A DNA stretch of 64,000 bases from Artemisia argyi (GCA_030686995.1 CM060696.1:11879987-11943986); one strand, 5' to 3'. Positions 46,502 to 59,330 are shown, counted from the first letter of the stretch. Translations and numbers: made by a program. The notes: generated by a model not told the origin, from the letters alone.

Positions 46502-47171
46502 TATTTTTCTTTCTACCTTTAACACATGCCAAAAAGAAAGTATCAGTTGGGCCATCCCATTGATTTGGGTGGCCCGTTGCAAAACTACGAATAAGGCCCT
46601 CATAATCCAAGTCTTTCACTCTTTTTGTATGTGGCCCCTAGTATGTCTACTATTTTCTCTATATGGCCCTATGCAAACTGTGGCCCTGTGCGGCTACCCC
46701 ACTTGCACATACTAATCGCCGCCACTAAGTACCAGCTACAGTTTGGGTAGTATATTTTAAGTTGTGGTACATCTAAACTTTTGTGTCCATACGAGTTTGA
46801 TTTTTTTGTTGGGCTTTAGACCGTTGGACAACGGTCAATTTTCTTCTAATTTCAAAACAAATAGTAGCTATGTTTGAATTTAATACATGTTGTTACCGAG
46901 GTAACCATTGGGTAACGGTCATATACCTCTCTAAAGTAATATTACTTGTTCACCTATACACGCAGGCACTCCCTAAATTGAGTTTACCTTATACCATTGA
47001 TGACCGATACCCAACGGTCATATAATCCATTATCTTTCTATAAATTGAAAAAAATTGTGACACAGAGTTACATTCTTTATCCGTGTATACATCTTCCAAT
47101 CCTTACTTTGTCACATTTTTCATTCTTCTGGCGTGCCTACCTCCCAACTAATGTGCATCACTTTTGTAATT

Positions 47172-47496
47172 CATTATGTTTTTATGTCCTTATGACCATC
47201 ATAAGGTTGCTACAGATGTAATTGGATGGAGGAACATTGCAGCGAAAAATATCCATCCACTATTGGCTTAGAAAGTCTCTAAAGAAATAGGTGTGAAGAA
47301 ACATTCACCCTTGCTTATTTCAAACTTTTCACATATATATCTTTCTATATTCATCTTATACATTGTGATTAAAACTTGGTTTATTATCAGGATTTCATTG
47401 GTCAAAAGTCATGCATGGTATGGGGAAAACCGTATACTGAGTGCGTCATGCATGATGGTCGGTCGTCTAGCGGGAGATTTATCCTATGTGACCTGC
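47172..47496 (+). pseudogene. NOT1-like exons, copy C
   Basis: Exon from 47179 (MFLCPYDHHK ... KVSKEI, with TAG in place of the Gln before KVSKEI) and exon 47392-47496 reading ENRILSASCMMVGRLAGDL then SYVTCK. Of the three copies this one reads closest to plant NOT1 (..RIYNAAHLMVASLAGSLAHVTCKE), which supports the family assignment. Confidence 0.66.
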
Positions 47497-47572
47497 AAGG
47501 TTTTTTTTGTTCTTTAGTAGCATAATATTGCAATTTTATAGTGATATTGTGACTGCTTCTCTTTGCTCTAGG

Positions 47573-47963
47573 GCGCAATCTTATGTCCAAGAATAGACGT
47601 TTTGAAAAATTGGTGTTCGCCGAACATCTGCTTGGGCGTGTTTGGGGCTAATGCCAAGACTGAAGAAACACAATCTGGATGTTCTTTCAGCCAGTATTCA
47701 TTCGGATCATGCCAAGACTGTGTTTGATGAATCTCTGTGTAAGCGATTTCTCATTTCTTATAAAAACATCATTGCCAATAACTGGATTTGTTTATAAATT
47801 TAACATGGGCTTATGGCTTTTATATGTCTTAATTATCAGGTCAATGCTCCTATCAGGATTGCACACATATTTCATTATGAAGACTTGTTTAAGATTACTA
47901 TGGACGAGATCAATTATGCATACGGTCAAACATTTGAAGCTCCGGAATTGGATAATATAATGT
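47573..47963 (+). pseudogene. Unidentified exon fragments in copy C
   Basis: Pieces with splice-like borders: after CTCTAG a frame reading NLMSKNRRFEKLVFAEHLLG; then LKKHNLDVLSASIHSDHAKT ending ...LCK/GTAAG-like; and, after TTATCAG at ~47839, APIRIAHIFHYEDLFKITMD then EINYAYGQTFEAPELDN and TGA. The codon pattern is protein-like and the pieces run in order on one strand, so they probably come from one cellular gene that I do not recognise. It sits where copies A and B carry the third NOT1 exon. Confidence 0.55.
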
Positions 47964-48345
47964 GATTTTTTGCTTATGTTTCTCTAGGTTTAATCATTTC
48001 GCTTTTCAGAACTTATGTTTATGTATGTTTACTTTGGCACTAGACATCCCATGGCCAATGTCATCCATTGTGGGCTCAGAAAGTCTCTAAAGAAATGTTT
48101 CTGTGTGTGTGTTATTGTTATATGCATTTACAGAGCATGCGCTACTTTGAATGGTCATCATTGTTCAATCTTCTCTTATTGGCCACTTTATCATGCCAAT
48201 CCTTTATTTATAATCTTAATATTGAATATTTCATACCTGTGTGTATCTGTCGGTTTGCAGGATAATAACATATGACTAACAGTTTTAAAGATCGTTCAGA
48301 AAGTTTATTTGGTTGCAAAGTTCACAAACAGATACGAAAAACATA

Positions 48346-48621
48346 AGCATCTCCAAAAATATTGTCAGTACCTGAGAGTTGCCAATCATTATTCATATGC
48401 ATGAGCTCCAAAGATTTAGACTATGCTTCACAGCTTCACCATGTTATGATACACTAAACCCATTATTCTTCATGGACTAAACCAGTCTTGTTTAAATACT
48501 TAACTTGGTCCACCAAGTCTGTACATTTAGGTAAGGATAAAATATAGATTTGCCAAATTTTCTATAAAACCTGAACACTTCAAGCTAGAAGACTATTGAC
48601 AAGAGATGTCAAACTATAACA
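48346..48621. other. Short spacer, nothing recognised
   Basis: AT-rich sequence between copy C and the next LTR; no feature seen. Confidence 0.6.
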
Positions 48622-49418
48622 TGTTGGAATTATGATATCATGACATTCATATAAATAAACCAAACACATCAAGTGAGCATAGCGGAAGCAATTATAGCAA
48701 GATCATATAACATGTAATTAATTAATCAATATTAAATAGTAAACATACCTTTGTGATTCTAGCCCGAACAAGAATCAAATTGCAATCTTCAATCAAGAAC
48801 CATAATTAGGGTTTATGTGGATTATAAGAATTACCCCTTACCTCTTTTGTAATTCAATCCAAGAATCAAACAATAATGTGTTTGAATCACGTTCTTGTAC
48901 ACACGTACTAATTCAAGAAAAAGTTTATGCAAGTAAATTAAACACAAAACTTAGTTTGACCAATCAAATCAAATCCCTTGTGGAATTATTTGATGGATCG
49001 ACAATGGGACAAAGAGAAGGAGAGAAAACACCAAGATGTGTGTATACAAGTTATGAGAAAACAATACATCTTGGGTTTGTATATATACTAATTGAAACTT
49101 GAAGCTCAAGGCACAAAGGAGGTGTGGAAACCTCCTTGGCCGATCGGTTTAGAGAGTCCCCAAGGGATTCTAGAACCTTCCCTTGTTTCCAAATATTCAA
49201 AATATTCATTAGTATTACTTTCCTAATCTTCGTCTAACGGTCGTTAGTCATTCTCCGTTAAATACTAACGGTCGTTACTAGTTTTGTGTTTATTAATAAT
49301 TACGTATAACATTTATAAATAATTATTTCTTTTTCTCTTCATACGTATTGTGTGCAATCCCGTGATCTCGAGTTCGATCCTAACATACGACTACTAAAAT
49401 AATGTCCATAATCTAACA
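48622..49418 (-). repeat. LTR (797 bp) of minus-strand element
   Basis: TGTT...AACA ends adjoining a purine tract on the minus strand. It contains a GC-richer part (49130-49270) with repeated ACGGTCGTTA (about 49237 and 49268). Confidence 0.65.
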
Positions 49419-51701
49419 GCTCCCACTTGGACATATTTTAATAGTGTAATCACATCGGTTAGCGTCTTGCAACACGCCGATGCCTCTAGTACGATCTCGA
49501 GTAAGGCTCTTGGAAAACCTTTTAATGATTTCTCATTATTATTATCCTTTTGTTTCTAATACCATGTTAATAAGGATATGGATTATAGTCTTTCCTTAAT
49601 TAACCATTCTGTTTCTCGTTGTTTATGATTGATCAAGATTACCAAATTTTCTGAACATATTCAGGGGAGATCTTGGGTGTGGCCACACATACATCTTACC
49701 AACCCTACGAGGGGCCCAACAGTATTAAACTCCAAAAATAAATTTGAAGGAACAAATTCTATCTTAACTACAAGCAAAACCCACAAACTTTGTAACATTT
49801 TCGAAAACAACCCTTATTACTACCAGTTACGTATAGCGTTAAGTTGTTTCACAAAAATGTACTACATTCATGACTTTTATCTTGCATCTCAAGTCTGAGG
49901 ATAACTTCTCATGATTTACTTAATAACAAAATCCATAAAGTAACATCATGTAGTTGGGATAAGTCCTATATTCGGTATCATTGAATATCATCTGAAATGG
50001 CATGACTACGCATCAATATACTTTAAGTATATTATACCAACCTTCAGATTTGTCTTAATTTAATAATATTCCCATATTATTAACTGACAACGGACATTTT
50101 TAGAATAACATTTATTCATGGATTAAACATGTAAAAACAGGATACAATATATTATAAATTAAACATTCCATGTATTTAAATTTATAATAATTGTTTAACA
50201 TCCCTTATCCAAATACTAAATAGATCATTGCATGATAACTTTTGTTGATGAATTATATCTCAAGTAATGACATTCATACTTGTTGTCAAGTCATAAATCA
50301 TCCAACTTTGATCTATTGAAATTTTAAGAATACTTATTTCAAGAAGTCAACTATTGAAGTTCTTGTATGTGTATACTCAACTATTTTGATAATGCCATAA
50401 TATATTACATAACATGTGTGTCATCCTTAACCACCAATTTATGATAATCAAACTTCCAAACATTTTAAAGTTTAAGTATTCTTATTCTCTTAATGTATAA
50501 TGCAACTATGCTTTTAGTAAGCATAACTAGTAATAGCCAAGGATGAAATCCTTACCATAACTAGTATTGAGTGTCATCTCAATTTCATTAGCATCATTGT
50601 ATGCAACAACGATATGCTCTTAAAAACTTCCCGTAAACATTAATATCTATTGTGTAATGTTTGATGCCTTTCAAACTTTCAAGTTTGTTGGCTATAACAA
50701 CTTTCACAACAATTGAAAAATTGTTCATTTATAGAATTTGGAAGCTTTTCCAGATTTAGGATGTAATTCTATAATCAAACAAATTCTTTTTAGAATATTA
50801 CACAAGTTATCTAATAACTTTTAATTAGATATTAATATTGCCAAATAATCTTGTAATCAAGTATGATACAACAAAACATGATATACATGAAAAATCTATG
50901 AGTCATACTTAGATTTTATTCATGTCATACATATCTATTTAGACTTTCTTAATAATATATCATGTTATATTAGATTTATTTACCGCACATGTTTCAACAA
51001 TAAACATTGATTCCAAGGTTGTATGTCTTAGTTTCTAAATCTTTCAACTAAAGTTTCATTCCAAACTAAGACTAAACTTTTAACTTATATGGAATGTTAC
51101 CTTTTGTATGTTCTACAACATATATGATTTAAGAAATTAAACATAAATACTCCCACTAACTTTTAGGAATACTTAGAAATTATCTTATTTCAATTATAAA
51201 TCAAAACATGAATTTAATAATTAAACATAAGACTAATCTTCTAGATGCATGCATTTATCCATCCATGGATTATTGCACTTTGAACACTTTCAAAGATTTA
51301 TTTGAATTCATAAACTCCTTTTGATTACTTATCGTCCTCGCTCAAGTAATCACTCAAGAAAGAGTTTTAATATTCTATTGTCAATTTCATAAATATGACA
51401 ATCATAATCTTTATATATTTAATGTGTTTAGAAAAGAATGTTCAATCACAGTTAATTGCTTAAGTGTGATTAATAATCTTGTCATAAGACATGTATTAAA
51501 TATGTGTACAATATTGTCCATATGATTTCTATACAAAGATTTAAACCACAAGGGTTACGTATTCTTTTAAGAAACTCATCTTCATTTTCTAGTCTAACTA
51601 TTAAGATAAACCAAGTTTCTAAAGTTGATTATCTTTATGGACAGCATCTTAATCATTCATATCATGTATACTTTACCCAATTTCATATTTGGTAATGTAT
51701 C

Positions 51702-51933
51702 CATGGGCGGTTTTGGGCCGGCGCAGCATCAGCATCTGAGCCGGGCCCTATCCAGTAAGGGGCACTAAATTTTTTTATACTCATTATATGTACTAGGCCC
51801 AACCCATTATAGAGGTACTTTTTATACCAATTATATGTACTAGGCCCAACCCTTTATACCCATTATAGAGGCACTTTTTTTTTCCTTTTCGTGCCGGGCC
51901 TAATTTTTTTTGACGTTCTCAGCACCGCCCCTG
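51702..51933. mobile_element. hAT-like MITE, TSD AATGTATC
   Basis: 232 bp, GC-richer than its surroundings, perfect 8 bp duplication AATGTATC at 51694-51701 and 51934-51941. Termini CATGGGCGGTTTTG and (complement) CAGGGGCGGTGCTG are imperfect inverted repeats. Eight-base TSD and CA-starting termini fit hAT. Contains an internal duplication of ACTAGGCCCAACCC. Non-coding. Confidence 0.85.
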
Positions 51934-53150
51934 AATGTATCATAATGATTATCAGGTTTACAATAATCCTGTAAATCATAGCCCTCAGCATATTAATCAA
52001 ATATCTGAGATATATTGCTATTTTATGAATGATAATTCCATCATCTTGAGATTTAACATTTAAATCTCAACCTTTATTATCATGTTGAGATTTAACATTC
52101 AAATGTCAAACTTAATCATAATATTTACTAGTGTATTTTAGAAGATTATGTATCTTATAGTTTTATCTTTTAAAGATCAAAACTCCCACTTGCTTTTAGT
52201 AATTTAAAGACTATCTTTAAATACTTAGCAAACAAAGAAATAATACAATATTCTCTTTTGGGATATTACAAATACATATTGACAGTTCGTAACTTTACTT
52301 TGTTAATAACCTCTTCATAAGCAGTTAAACAAATTTAGAACTTCAATTTAAGACTTAATGTAATTCATCACATTCATCACATTCCATCATATGATAATGT
52401 CTTATTAATCTTCTATGTTGGAGTTATATTAAATATGTCCAAGTCATACTCAACATTCTAACCTTGATAACTTTTGGAAGGAAAGAAGTCATAGTTATCT
52501 TTAATCAAACAATATAACAAGAGTTTGATTTTTCTAACTGAACATACCATAAACATTTGATATTTCATTAGTATTAATATTGTAAGACAATCTAACAATA
52601 TTTAAGATTATCATATTCCTTTTGACTTGTCTATTTACCAACTAAGTCATTTTAATAGTATAATAATATTCAAGCCAATTACATGTTTTATAACACAAGT
52701 ACTTTTTACAAAGTCACTTCATGTCCATGTCTTTACAAGAAAATATAAACTGTTATAATCCCACTATACGTTATAAGTCATTTAACAATTTAATAACTTC
52801 ATGTATATGTCTTAATTAAAAAACACAACAAGATAACGTCTTACTTTATTATAAGTCTTGTAACAATTAAAAGACTTTATGTTTATATCTTTACAATGAA
52901 ACATAAACATGCTTGACTAAAGTAATTATGAACACCATCTTTTGGTTTCAATAGTAATTTCAAGTTAATTTATTACTTCACAATAATGTAAATATTATTT
53001 CTTCATTTATTTATGTCATTCCAAGAACATATAAATATTCTGATTGAAGTAGCATTAGATTACTTAATTAATTTATGTCATTCCATGAATTCATAAACTA
53101 TAAATTAAAGTAGTCTTGATATCATATTGGCACATGTTCTAATAGGTATC

Positions 53151-53475
53151 TAATTTCGAAACTGCAAATTCTCATAGTTCAATTACATCAGTTGATCTGC
53201 TAGTAATGAAAATATGAAATTCACCTTGTTATTGCAATCTAGTTAAGCTCTCACATAACATAAATTGTAACACCAAGTGTTTCTTGAATTAGCTTAGTAT
53301 AATTCATATTAAAACATTATTCTAATTTAGAAACTGAAAATTCTCATAGTTCAATTACATCAGTTGATCTGCTAGTAATGAAATATGAAATTCACCTTGT
53401 TGTTGCAATCTAGCTAAGCTCTTACATAACATAAATTGTAACACCAAGTGTTTCTAGAATTAATATTAGAACATT
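53151..53475. repeat. Two ~165 bp tandem repeats, with a third diverged copy at ~54815-54950
   Basis: Units share CTCATAGTTCAATTACATCA, TTGCAATCTAG and AACACCAAGTGTTTCT. Each contains the stem-loop motif ATTAC...GTAAT (53182-53207 and 53354-53379); it also occurs alone at 54613-54638 and in a mismatched form at 54836-54861. Confidence 0.85.
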
Positions 53476-55831
53476 ATTCTCTTACCTTGTAGTCAAGAGA
53501 ATCCATTAAATCATATCTTTATGAGTTGTTTGTTGCACACATTAAAGATAACATTTCTCCCACTTGTGCATGGAACAACCTCATATAGTTGATAAACAAT
53601 ATGCCATGCATTTGTTTATGTGTTCAATATGATTGTGTCATAGATTTTAGCATAACAAGTATATGTAAAACAACAATGTCTAGTAAGGAAACGTACAAGA
53701 CAATCCTTAAAAGTATGAGTGTCTACACTTGTAAAGTAATTATCTTTAGCTACCAAGATGTCAAAGCTTGTAACTCCCACTGAATTAAAGATCATTACAA
53801 TAATTCTTTATTCAGTAATAAGTACACAATATTCCCACTGAATTTGATAACATTATAAATGTTTCATATCCAGTGAAATAAAATATTGTGCTTTTAACTT
53901 TCCTACACCTTTGAATGTCCATACGTAAAAATTACTTATGCACTAAAGAGTGTATTCTACTACGTAAATGATGGACTATCCACCAAATGCTTTTAACTTG
54001 AAAAATTGAGCATGCAATTTCTTCCTTAATAGGTCTACCATTCTACAATGTATGTAGCACCTTTAAAAACATCTAGTTTGTTTTTAAACATTTTGCGGTA
54101 ATTAGTCTAGCTTCTAATTATAATAACTCATAAAATGTCATACATAATTTTCTGTTAACCAAATATCATATTTGTTACTAAGAATTTAATCACCAAATGA
54201 GGATGATAAAATCTCCATGGAAAATATTCGCAATTTTCTTAACTATTAAAAAAATTTGCTATGAGTTATACTAGAATTTAGACATATCTAATATTCTTAT
54301 TATCCTTTCTCATTCATGAAAAGGAATAGGATTGTGTCTCACTCTTCTTTCATAGAAAGGAGACTTCTTTTGTCTTTTAAGTAAATTATTCTTAATCAAA
54401 CATTTGTTTGAAAACAGAACGAGATCAATTTACCAAAGTCCCAAAGTGCGTTTACGGTTTGAACGTTGCATTAATACATTAAAACGAATTACAAAAATTC
54501 AATTTTAGTATTTTCGATAATTAGATCTTTAAGAAAATAAAATACCCATCGGTAAATATACATATAAACCATAATATTTTCTTAAAGCTAGGATCCTAAT
54601 TGACATAGTACCATTACATCAGTTGATCTGCTAGTAATGATAGTATTCAACAAGGTAATTGTCGAACAATAATTGCCAATATCATATTGCAATTCCTAGA
54701 TCATTATGGGATTTACATTCACAAAACTTTTGTAATATAAGCATGTTTCATCCCCATCTTAATGCCTTGAGTCCAGGATCTCACTTCTTACTCAATTTAA
54801 GTCGTCTAACTTAAAAACTGCAAGCTTATAAATCCATCACATCAGTTGATCTGCTAGCAATGAAATTACAAAATTTACCTCTCCATTGCAATCTCGCCAA
54901 GTTCTCACATGACGTAAATTACAACTTCAAGTGTTCTTAATTAGATGGCATTCGACTTCATTTTATAAGGGTATTAATTTTTGACGTGTAATCAAAATAA
55001 TGTATGAAGAAGCATGCATACAACTTCAAAACATTGGTTTTATAAAACATTTTTATTACCAATTCACTAAGAGTAAAATAACAAAGTTTTGATTGAGGTA
55101 TCGGGTTCACCAATTAAAGAATTACCAACAATTATCATCCACTTATATCGTACTTTTGTATAAGCCCTAAGGCTTAGTGTTTCGAATAATCATTGTGGAA
55201 TTTTGGTGAATTCACCCTTACGATGACAATGTACGTAATATAGTGATATAGGTATGTCTAGAGTCGGCAACCAAGCAGTTGTAGAGAACCGGTAGGTGCA
55301 TGAGCTTTAAAAACCCCTCTCTACAAGTACATTGGATGGCAACCTTCGGTCCGCCTTTCGCACACTATGTACAAAAACATCAATCAACCAATCCTTTGAA
55401 ATTTACTCTTAAAACCAAAACAATTTCGCCATTTATTTAGTCCATATTAGTTTTCTATTCAAAAATTACCCTTTTTCGTTTATAAACATGTCAAACATAA
55501 TAATAAACAAAAAACAAGTAATATATAATAATAAAAAATAAAATAACCAAATAAACATATACATAATCATAACAATTAAATATGTATAAAACATGTAGCC
55601 ACATGCAAATCTTATTTAATAGTCCTATTAATAATCAAATCTAGGTGTATAACGTATTTATTCAATTAAGGCTTTCTTCTTCTAGGAAAAAGAGCCACAT
55701 ACATCGATAAATCGATTGCGTAAGCCAAAACTAAACAAATACCACATAGCACATAATTGATTACTTAATATTGGAGTTTTCCCCAATTCGACATCTATTA
55801 TTAAATTTACATGTTTCGATATAACTTAACA

Positions 55832-55836
<5 letters not shown>

Positions 55837-55922
<86 letters not shown>
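55837..55922. repeat. (TA)n microsatellite at Helitron 2 insertion site
   Basis: About 86 bp of TA repeat ending in the A that precedes the Helitron CTAG. Confidence 0.97.
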
Positions 55923-55923
<1 letters not shown>

Positions 55924-55993
55924 TAGCTTCAAGACCCGCCCGATGGGCGGGCTAGCTCAACAAAATCATTTTAATGAATATTATAAGACTATT

Positions 55994-56386
55994 TGTTGAT
56001 GCATAATCTGGCGCGGACTTATTCAACGACTCTCCTTGGGCCATTAGTCGTCTTCATAAGCCCTAAGTAGACCTGTCAACAAATAGAACCCGTTAGGAGT
56101 GGACCCGAGGCCGTAGCCCCGGGATCCACCTCCGACGGTCAAGTTAGTATGTGATGCGCGGAGCATATAATAATTATTAGGTTTAGGATAACCTGTTATA
56201 TCGTAGTGAATAAAGAGATCTCATCCATGTATTTATAGGGCATGGATTAGGGTTAACGCGTAGAGTGGGCTGCTGGCTACCCGGGCCTGACCCATTCCTG
56301 GCCCAGTCCGAACCATACATCCACAAAGTGCGTAAAGTGGGCCGCTGGCTACCCGGGCCTGGCCCAGTCCGGACCATACGTCCACA
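55994..56386 (-). repeat. LTR of small element (3' LTR on minus strand)
   Basis: Plus strand TGTTGATGCATAATC ... CGTCCACA. Contains GGGCCGCTGGCTACCCGGGC-type GC-rich repeats. Confidence 0.92.
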
Positions 56387-58031
56387 AGCCCCCGAGTTTA
56401 GTATGACATAGCGCATGGCTATGTTATGCTAAACTTAAGTTCTGTTTATGGCCGCGTAGGCACAATCAACCAAATGCGACGGTGCGCACTGGGTTCATGT
56501 GTGCGTAAGGGACGGATCATACTGCGCAGTCCATATGCGATAATGCGCACTGGGATTGCGATTGTGATTGTCTCACAATGGTGAAGGTGTCCGTGGTGAA
56601 GGTGGATTCCTCATGCTGTATCCTGGGTAAGGGCGTACCTTTTGTACCAGTAGCGATGCAACATGGTGCGACAGAAGACGTACTTCTGTGGCAGAAGTGC
56701 ACGTTGTCCGCGACAAGAATGCGCGCGGTGCGCAACAAGAATGTGCGCAGTGCGCGACAAGGGTGCGCGTTGTTCGCGACAGATGTGCGCGGTTTGCGCG
56801 TCTTTACAACCGACATAGGACGTCTCCCATGCGGCAAGATGGTGCGAATATTTAAATTCGTCTTTGTACCGGGCCTGCACCTCTTACGTACGATCTGCTT
56901 CCAAATATACCTGCGTAACGCTGTCACGCGCAGTGGTATTATATACCCTGGTAGCCCCCCAAGTTTGATGGTGCTACTCGTGTAGGAGCATTAAACTTAG
57001 TTATCCTGAAAACACTTAATGCAAATATTAAAAGTATATGTCGCGAATCGCAACATATAAAACTTAATAAAGTAAAAGATTAGCGCGTAGCAAAAGTATA
57101 GCACATAGCATATATAATCACATAAAAGAAGTAGTGTGAATTACACCTATCGTGAGGTTTTACAAACTATATAAAAGAAATAGCACGTAGCTAATAATAA
57201 AAACAATGCGCGCATGGCGATTGATTGATTTTTTTATTTTTTATTTATTTTTTAAAAGAATGGCGCGGATGGATGTACCATGGCTGCGACTAATAATTTC
57301 TGTTGCACGCACAGACGCAGATAGATTTATCGTGACCGCATAGACTCTAACGTTTTGTGGATAATCGCAATTGACCACGGCTTTCGTCCAGTGCACGCAT
57401 AGCGATTGACTAGCATCGTGGTGACTGTACGTGACAGTGCGCACATGGCGCCAGTCTGCGAAGATTACCTAACGTATGGTCGAACGCGGGTAGATTTATC
57501 GCGACTGCGCTGTTTCGCGGCTAAAAGATAAAATATGTCCGATCGTGCGGATTTAATACGCTCGTAGCGATAGATAAAATCGTGTTTATCAAGGTTAAAG
57601 ATTTATGTAAAATCTTTTGAATATATTAAAAAATACCAAATCTTGTCGATTTAAAAGATATGCACAAAATATTAGGATATCTTCTTAAGTTTTAGAAAAT
57701 ATTGGTAATATATTATTACCAATTTAACATATGAAAGTTACGTATATTTACGTAATATTTATTAGACACGTGAGCATGAGATTGCAAAGTGAATTTTAGT
57801 CAAAGATATCAAGTATTCAATGTGCATACAGTACGATGCATGATATAATCTCAATATCATAAAGTCGATTACAGTGAATATCATAAAGTCCATTGACTTT
57901 TTAGTGTATTGCCAATATATCAAACTTATGTACTGTACGATTCTAGCATTAATAGAATAATAAAGTCGATTTGACCTTTTTAGTGAGAACACGAAACTTG
58001 TCGTAGTCATGTCCCACGGATGGCGCCAACT

Positions 58032-58435
58032 TGTTGATGCATAATCTGGCGCGGACTTATTCGATGACTCTCCTTGGGCCATTAGTCGTCTTCATAAGCC
58101 CTAAGTAGACCTGTCAACAAATAGAACCCGTTAGGAGTGGACCCGAGGCCGTAGCCCCGGGATCCACCTCCGACGGTCAAGTTAGTATGTGATGCGCGGA
58201 GCATATAATAATTATTAGGTTTAGGATAACCTGTTATATCGTAGTGAATAAAGAGATCTCATCCATGTATTTATAGGGCATGGATTAGGGTTAACGCGTA
58301 GAGTGGGCCGCTGGCTACCCGGGCCTGACCCATTCCTGGCCCAGTCCGGACCATACATCCACAAAGTGCGTAAAGTGGGCCGCTGGCTACCCGGGCCTGG
58401 CCCATTCCTGGCCCAGTCCGGACCATACGTCCACA
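58032..58435 (-). repeat. LTR of small element (5' LTR on minus strand)
   Basis: Same sequence as 55994-56386, plus an 11 bp CCATTCCTGGC unit near its end. Confidence 0.92.
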
Positions 58436-58567
58436 CTATTTATATTTGATTATGTCATAACAAACACAAAAAAAGAAATAAGAAAAGTATAAAATGAGTT
58501 ACACAAATAAATAAAAAGAAGAAAAAAAAAAAGAATGACAAAACATTGAATGAATACTAAAAAATAT

Positions 58568-58727
58568 GTTTAAACTTATGCAACACTTCAGAGAGAATGT
58601 TAGTGGCTTCATCGATGTAGTTTCCTTCCATGTCATAACAAAGTCTCAATATGTAACATATTCTTGATTCTTTGATAACTCTCAACAGCTTCACAAATTT
58701 TAGAGTTTGTATGGCTTCTTGCACAAC
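58568..58727 (-). pseudogene. Unidentified captured exon in Helitron 2
   Basis: Minus strand, after acceptor AACCAG, about 53 open codons reading VVQEAIQTLKFVKLLRVIKE then RICYILRLCYDMEGNYIDE and ATNILSEVLHKF. Amphipathic helical composition. Source gene not recognised. Confidence 0.5.
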
Positions 58728-59239
58728 CTGGTTCTATTTTAAAACATATCAAATGAATAATTATTATGATGAGAAACATCTATTAAAGTACCTAATTAGA
58801 GGAAAAAAAGAAAGACCATATTCTTTCTTAAAGCTGTAATAACATAAATTCTCCACAAACTTTCAATCTTATCGGATCAAATGTAAAACTCCTTGATCAT
58901 GCATCTAAAGCAAGTGGTTGCGAAATTAAAAATCAATAAAATAGTTAGTTTCTAATATATAGGACATTTGGAGAATAAGACATTTTAAGGTTACAGAATA
59001 TCAAATATATGCTTGGTTTCCATCACGTATTATAGCAAACACCACAAATGTAGCATATCTTCATGAAGTAGGATGATATAGAAACTATATAATTTTTTTT
59101 ACTAACCTGTCTAAAATTCTTCTCCATGAAGTTGTTGATTGAACATACAACATACACCTCAACTCATGCACAAAAAATCCTTTTGTTAAAGAATCTGAAA
59201 CATATGAACAATTGCAGGTTTATATGTTCAATCTCTACA

Positions 59240-59330
59240 AAAAGGCTTTTGGCCGAGTGGTATGTGAGTGGCCCAATAACCAAGAGGTTGTGAGTTCAAG
59301 TCTCATTAGAGACATGTGTGATATTATTTG
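59240..59330 (+). repeat. tRNA-derived SINE-like or tRNA pseudogene head
   Basis: TGGCCGAGTGGT (59250-59261) matches a Pol III A box of Leu/Ser type, and GAGTTCAAGTC (59292-59302) matches a B box 30 bp on. No full cloverleaf can be drawn and the following sequence is AT-rich, so a SINE head is likelier than a tRNA gene. Confidence 0.5.

Larger units (their letters stand above)
46502..48345 (+). repeat. Third, partial copy (C) of the NOT1-like segment
   Basis: 46502-47540 matches the start of copies A and B (ACACATGCCAAAAAGAAAGT, GTAACGGTCATATACCTCTC, CTGGCGTGCCTACCTCCCAA) through two NOT1-like exons. 48035-48345 matches 21292-21790 of copy A. Between them lies unrelated exon-like sequence in place of the F-box/PHD block, so the family diverged here or copy C represents a state before that block was acquired. 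A ~180 bp insertion (46544-46725) rich in GGCC is flanked by AAGTATCAG and AAGTACCAG. Confidence 0.75.
48622..55836 (-). mobile_element. Minus-strand non-coding LTR element (3' LTR plus long internal region)
   Basis: A 797 bp LTR (48622-49418; minus strand TGTTAGATTATGG ... ATTCCAACA) abuts a polypurine tract (minus CCAAGTGGGAGC, plus 49419-49430). To the right follow ~6.4 kb with no open frame above ~65 codons that looks coding. No second LTR was found before 55836, so either the 5' half is missing or it lies beyond the Helitron inserted at 55923. Inside are the hAT MITE at 51702 and repeats at 53151-53475. The LTR, its termini and the tract are seen directly; calling the internal region part of the same element is inference. 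Confidence 0.6.
55994..58435 (-). mobile_element. Small non-autonomous LTR retrotransposon (TRIM/SMART-like), TSD CTATT
   Basis: LTRs 55994-56386 (393 bp) and 58032-58435 (404 bp) differ by about four substitutions and one 11 bp indel; TSD CTATT at 55989-55993 and 58436-58440. Orientation is minus: next to the right LTR the minus strand reads TTGGCGCCATCCGTGGGAC (PBS-like, 58011-58029), and next to the left LTR AACTCGGGGGCT (polypurine tract, 56387-56398). Internal 1.6 kb has no gag or pol. It is rich in CG dinucleotides with GTGCGC-type repeats at 56690-56800, unlike the surrounding AT-rich DNA. Confidence 0.9.

Noticed and set aside
55811..55999. Open frame of alternating Ile-Tyr
   Set aside because: Produced by the TA microsatellite and the Helitron end.
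56578..56985. 135-codon frame in the small LTR element as a gene
   Set aside because: It is on the strand opposite to the element and reads through GTGCGC repeats; no recognisable domain.
59240..59330. Functional tRNA-Leu or tRNA-Ser gene
   Set aside because: A and B boxes are present but no acceptor stem or full cloverleaf can be formed.
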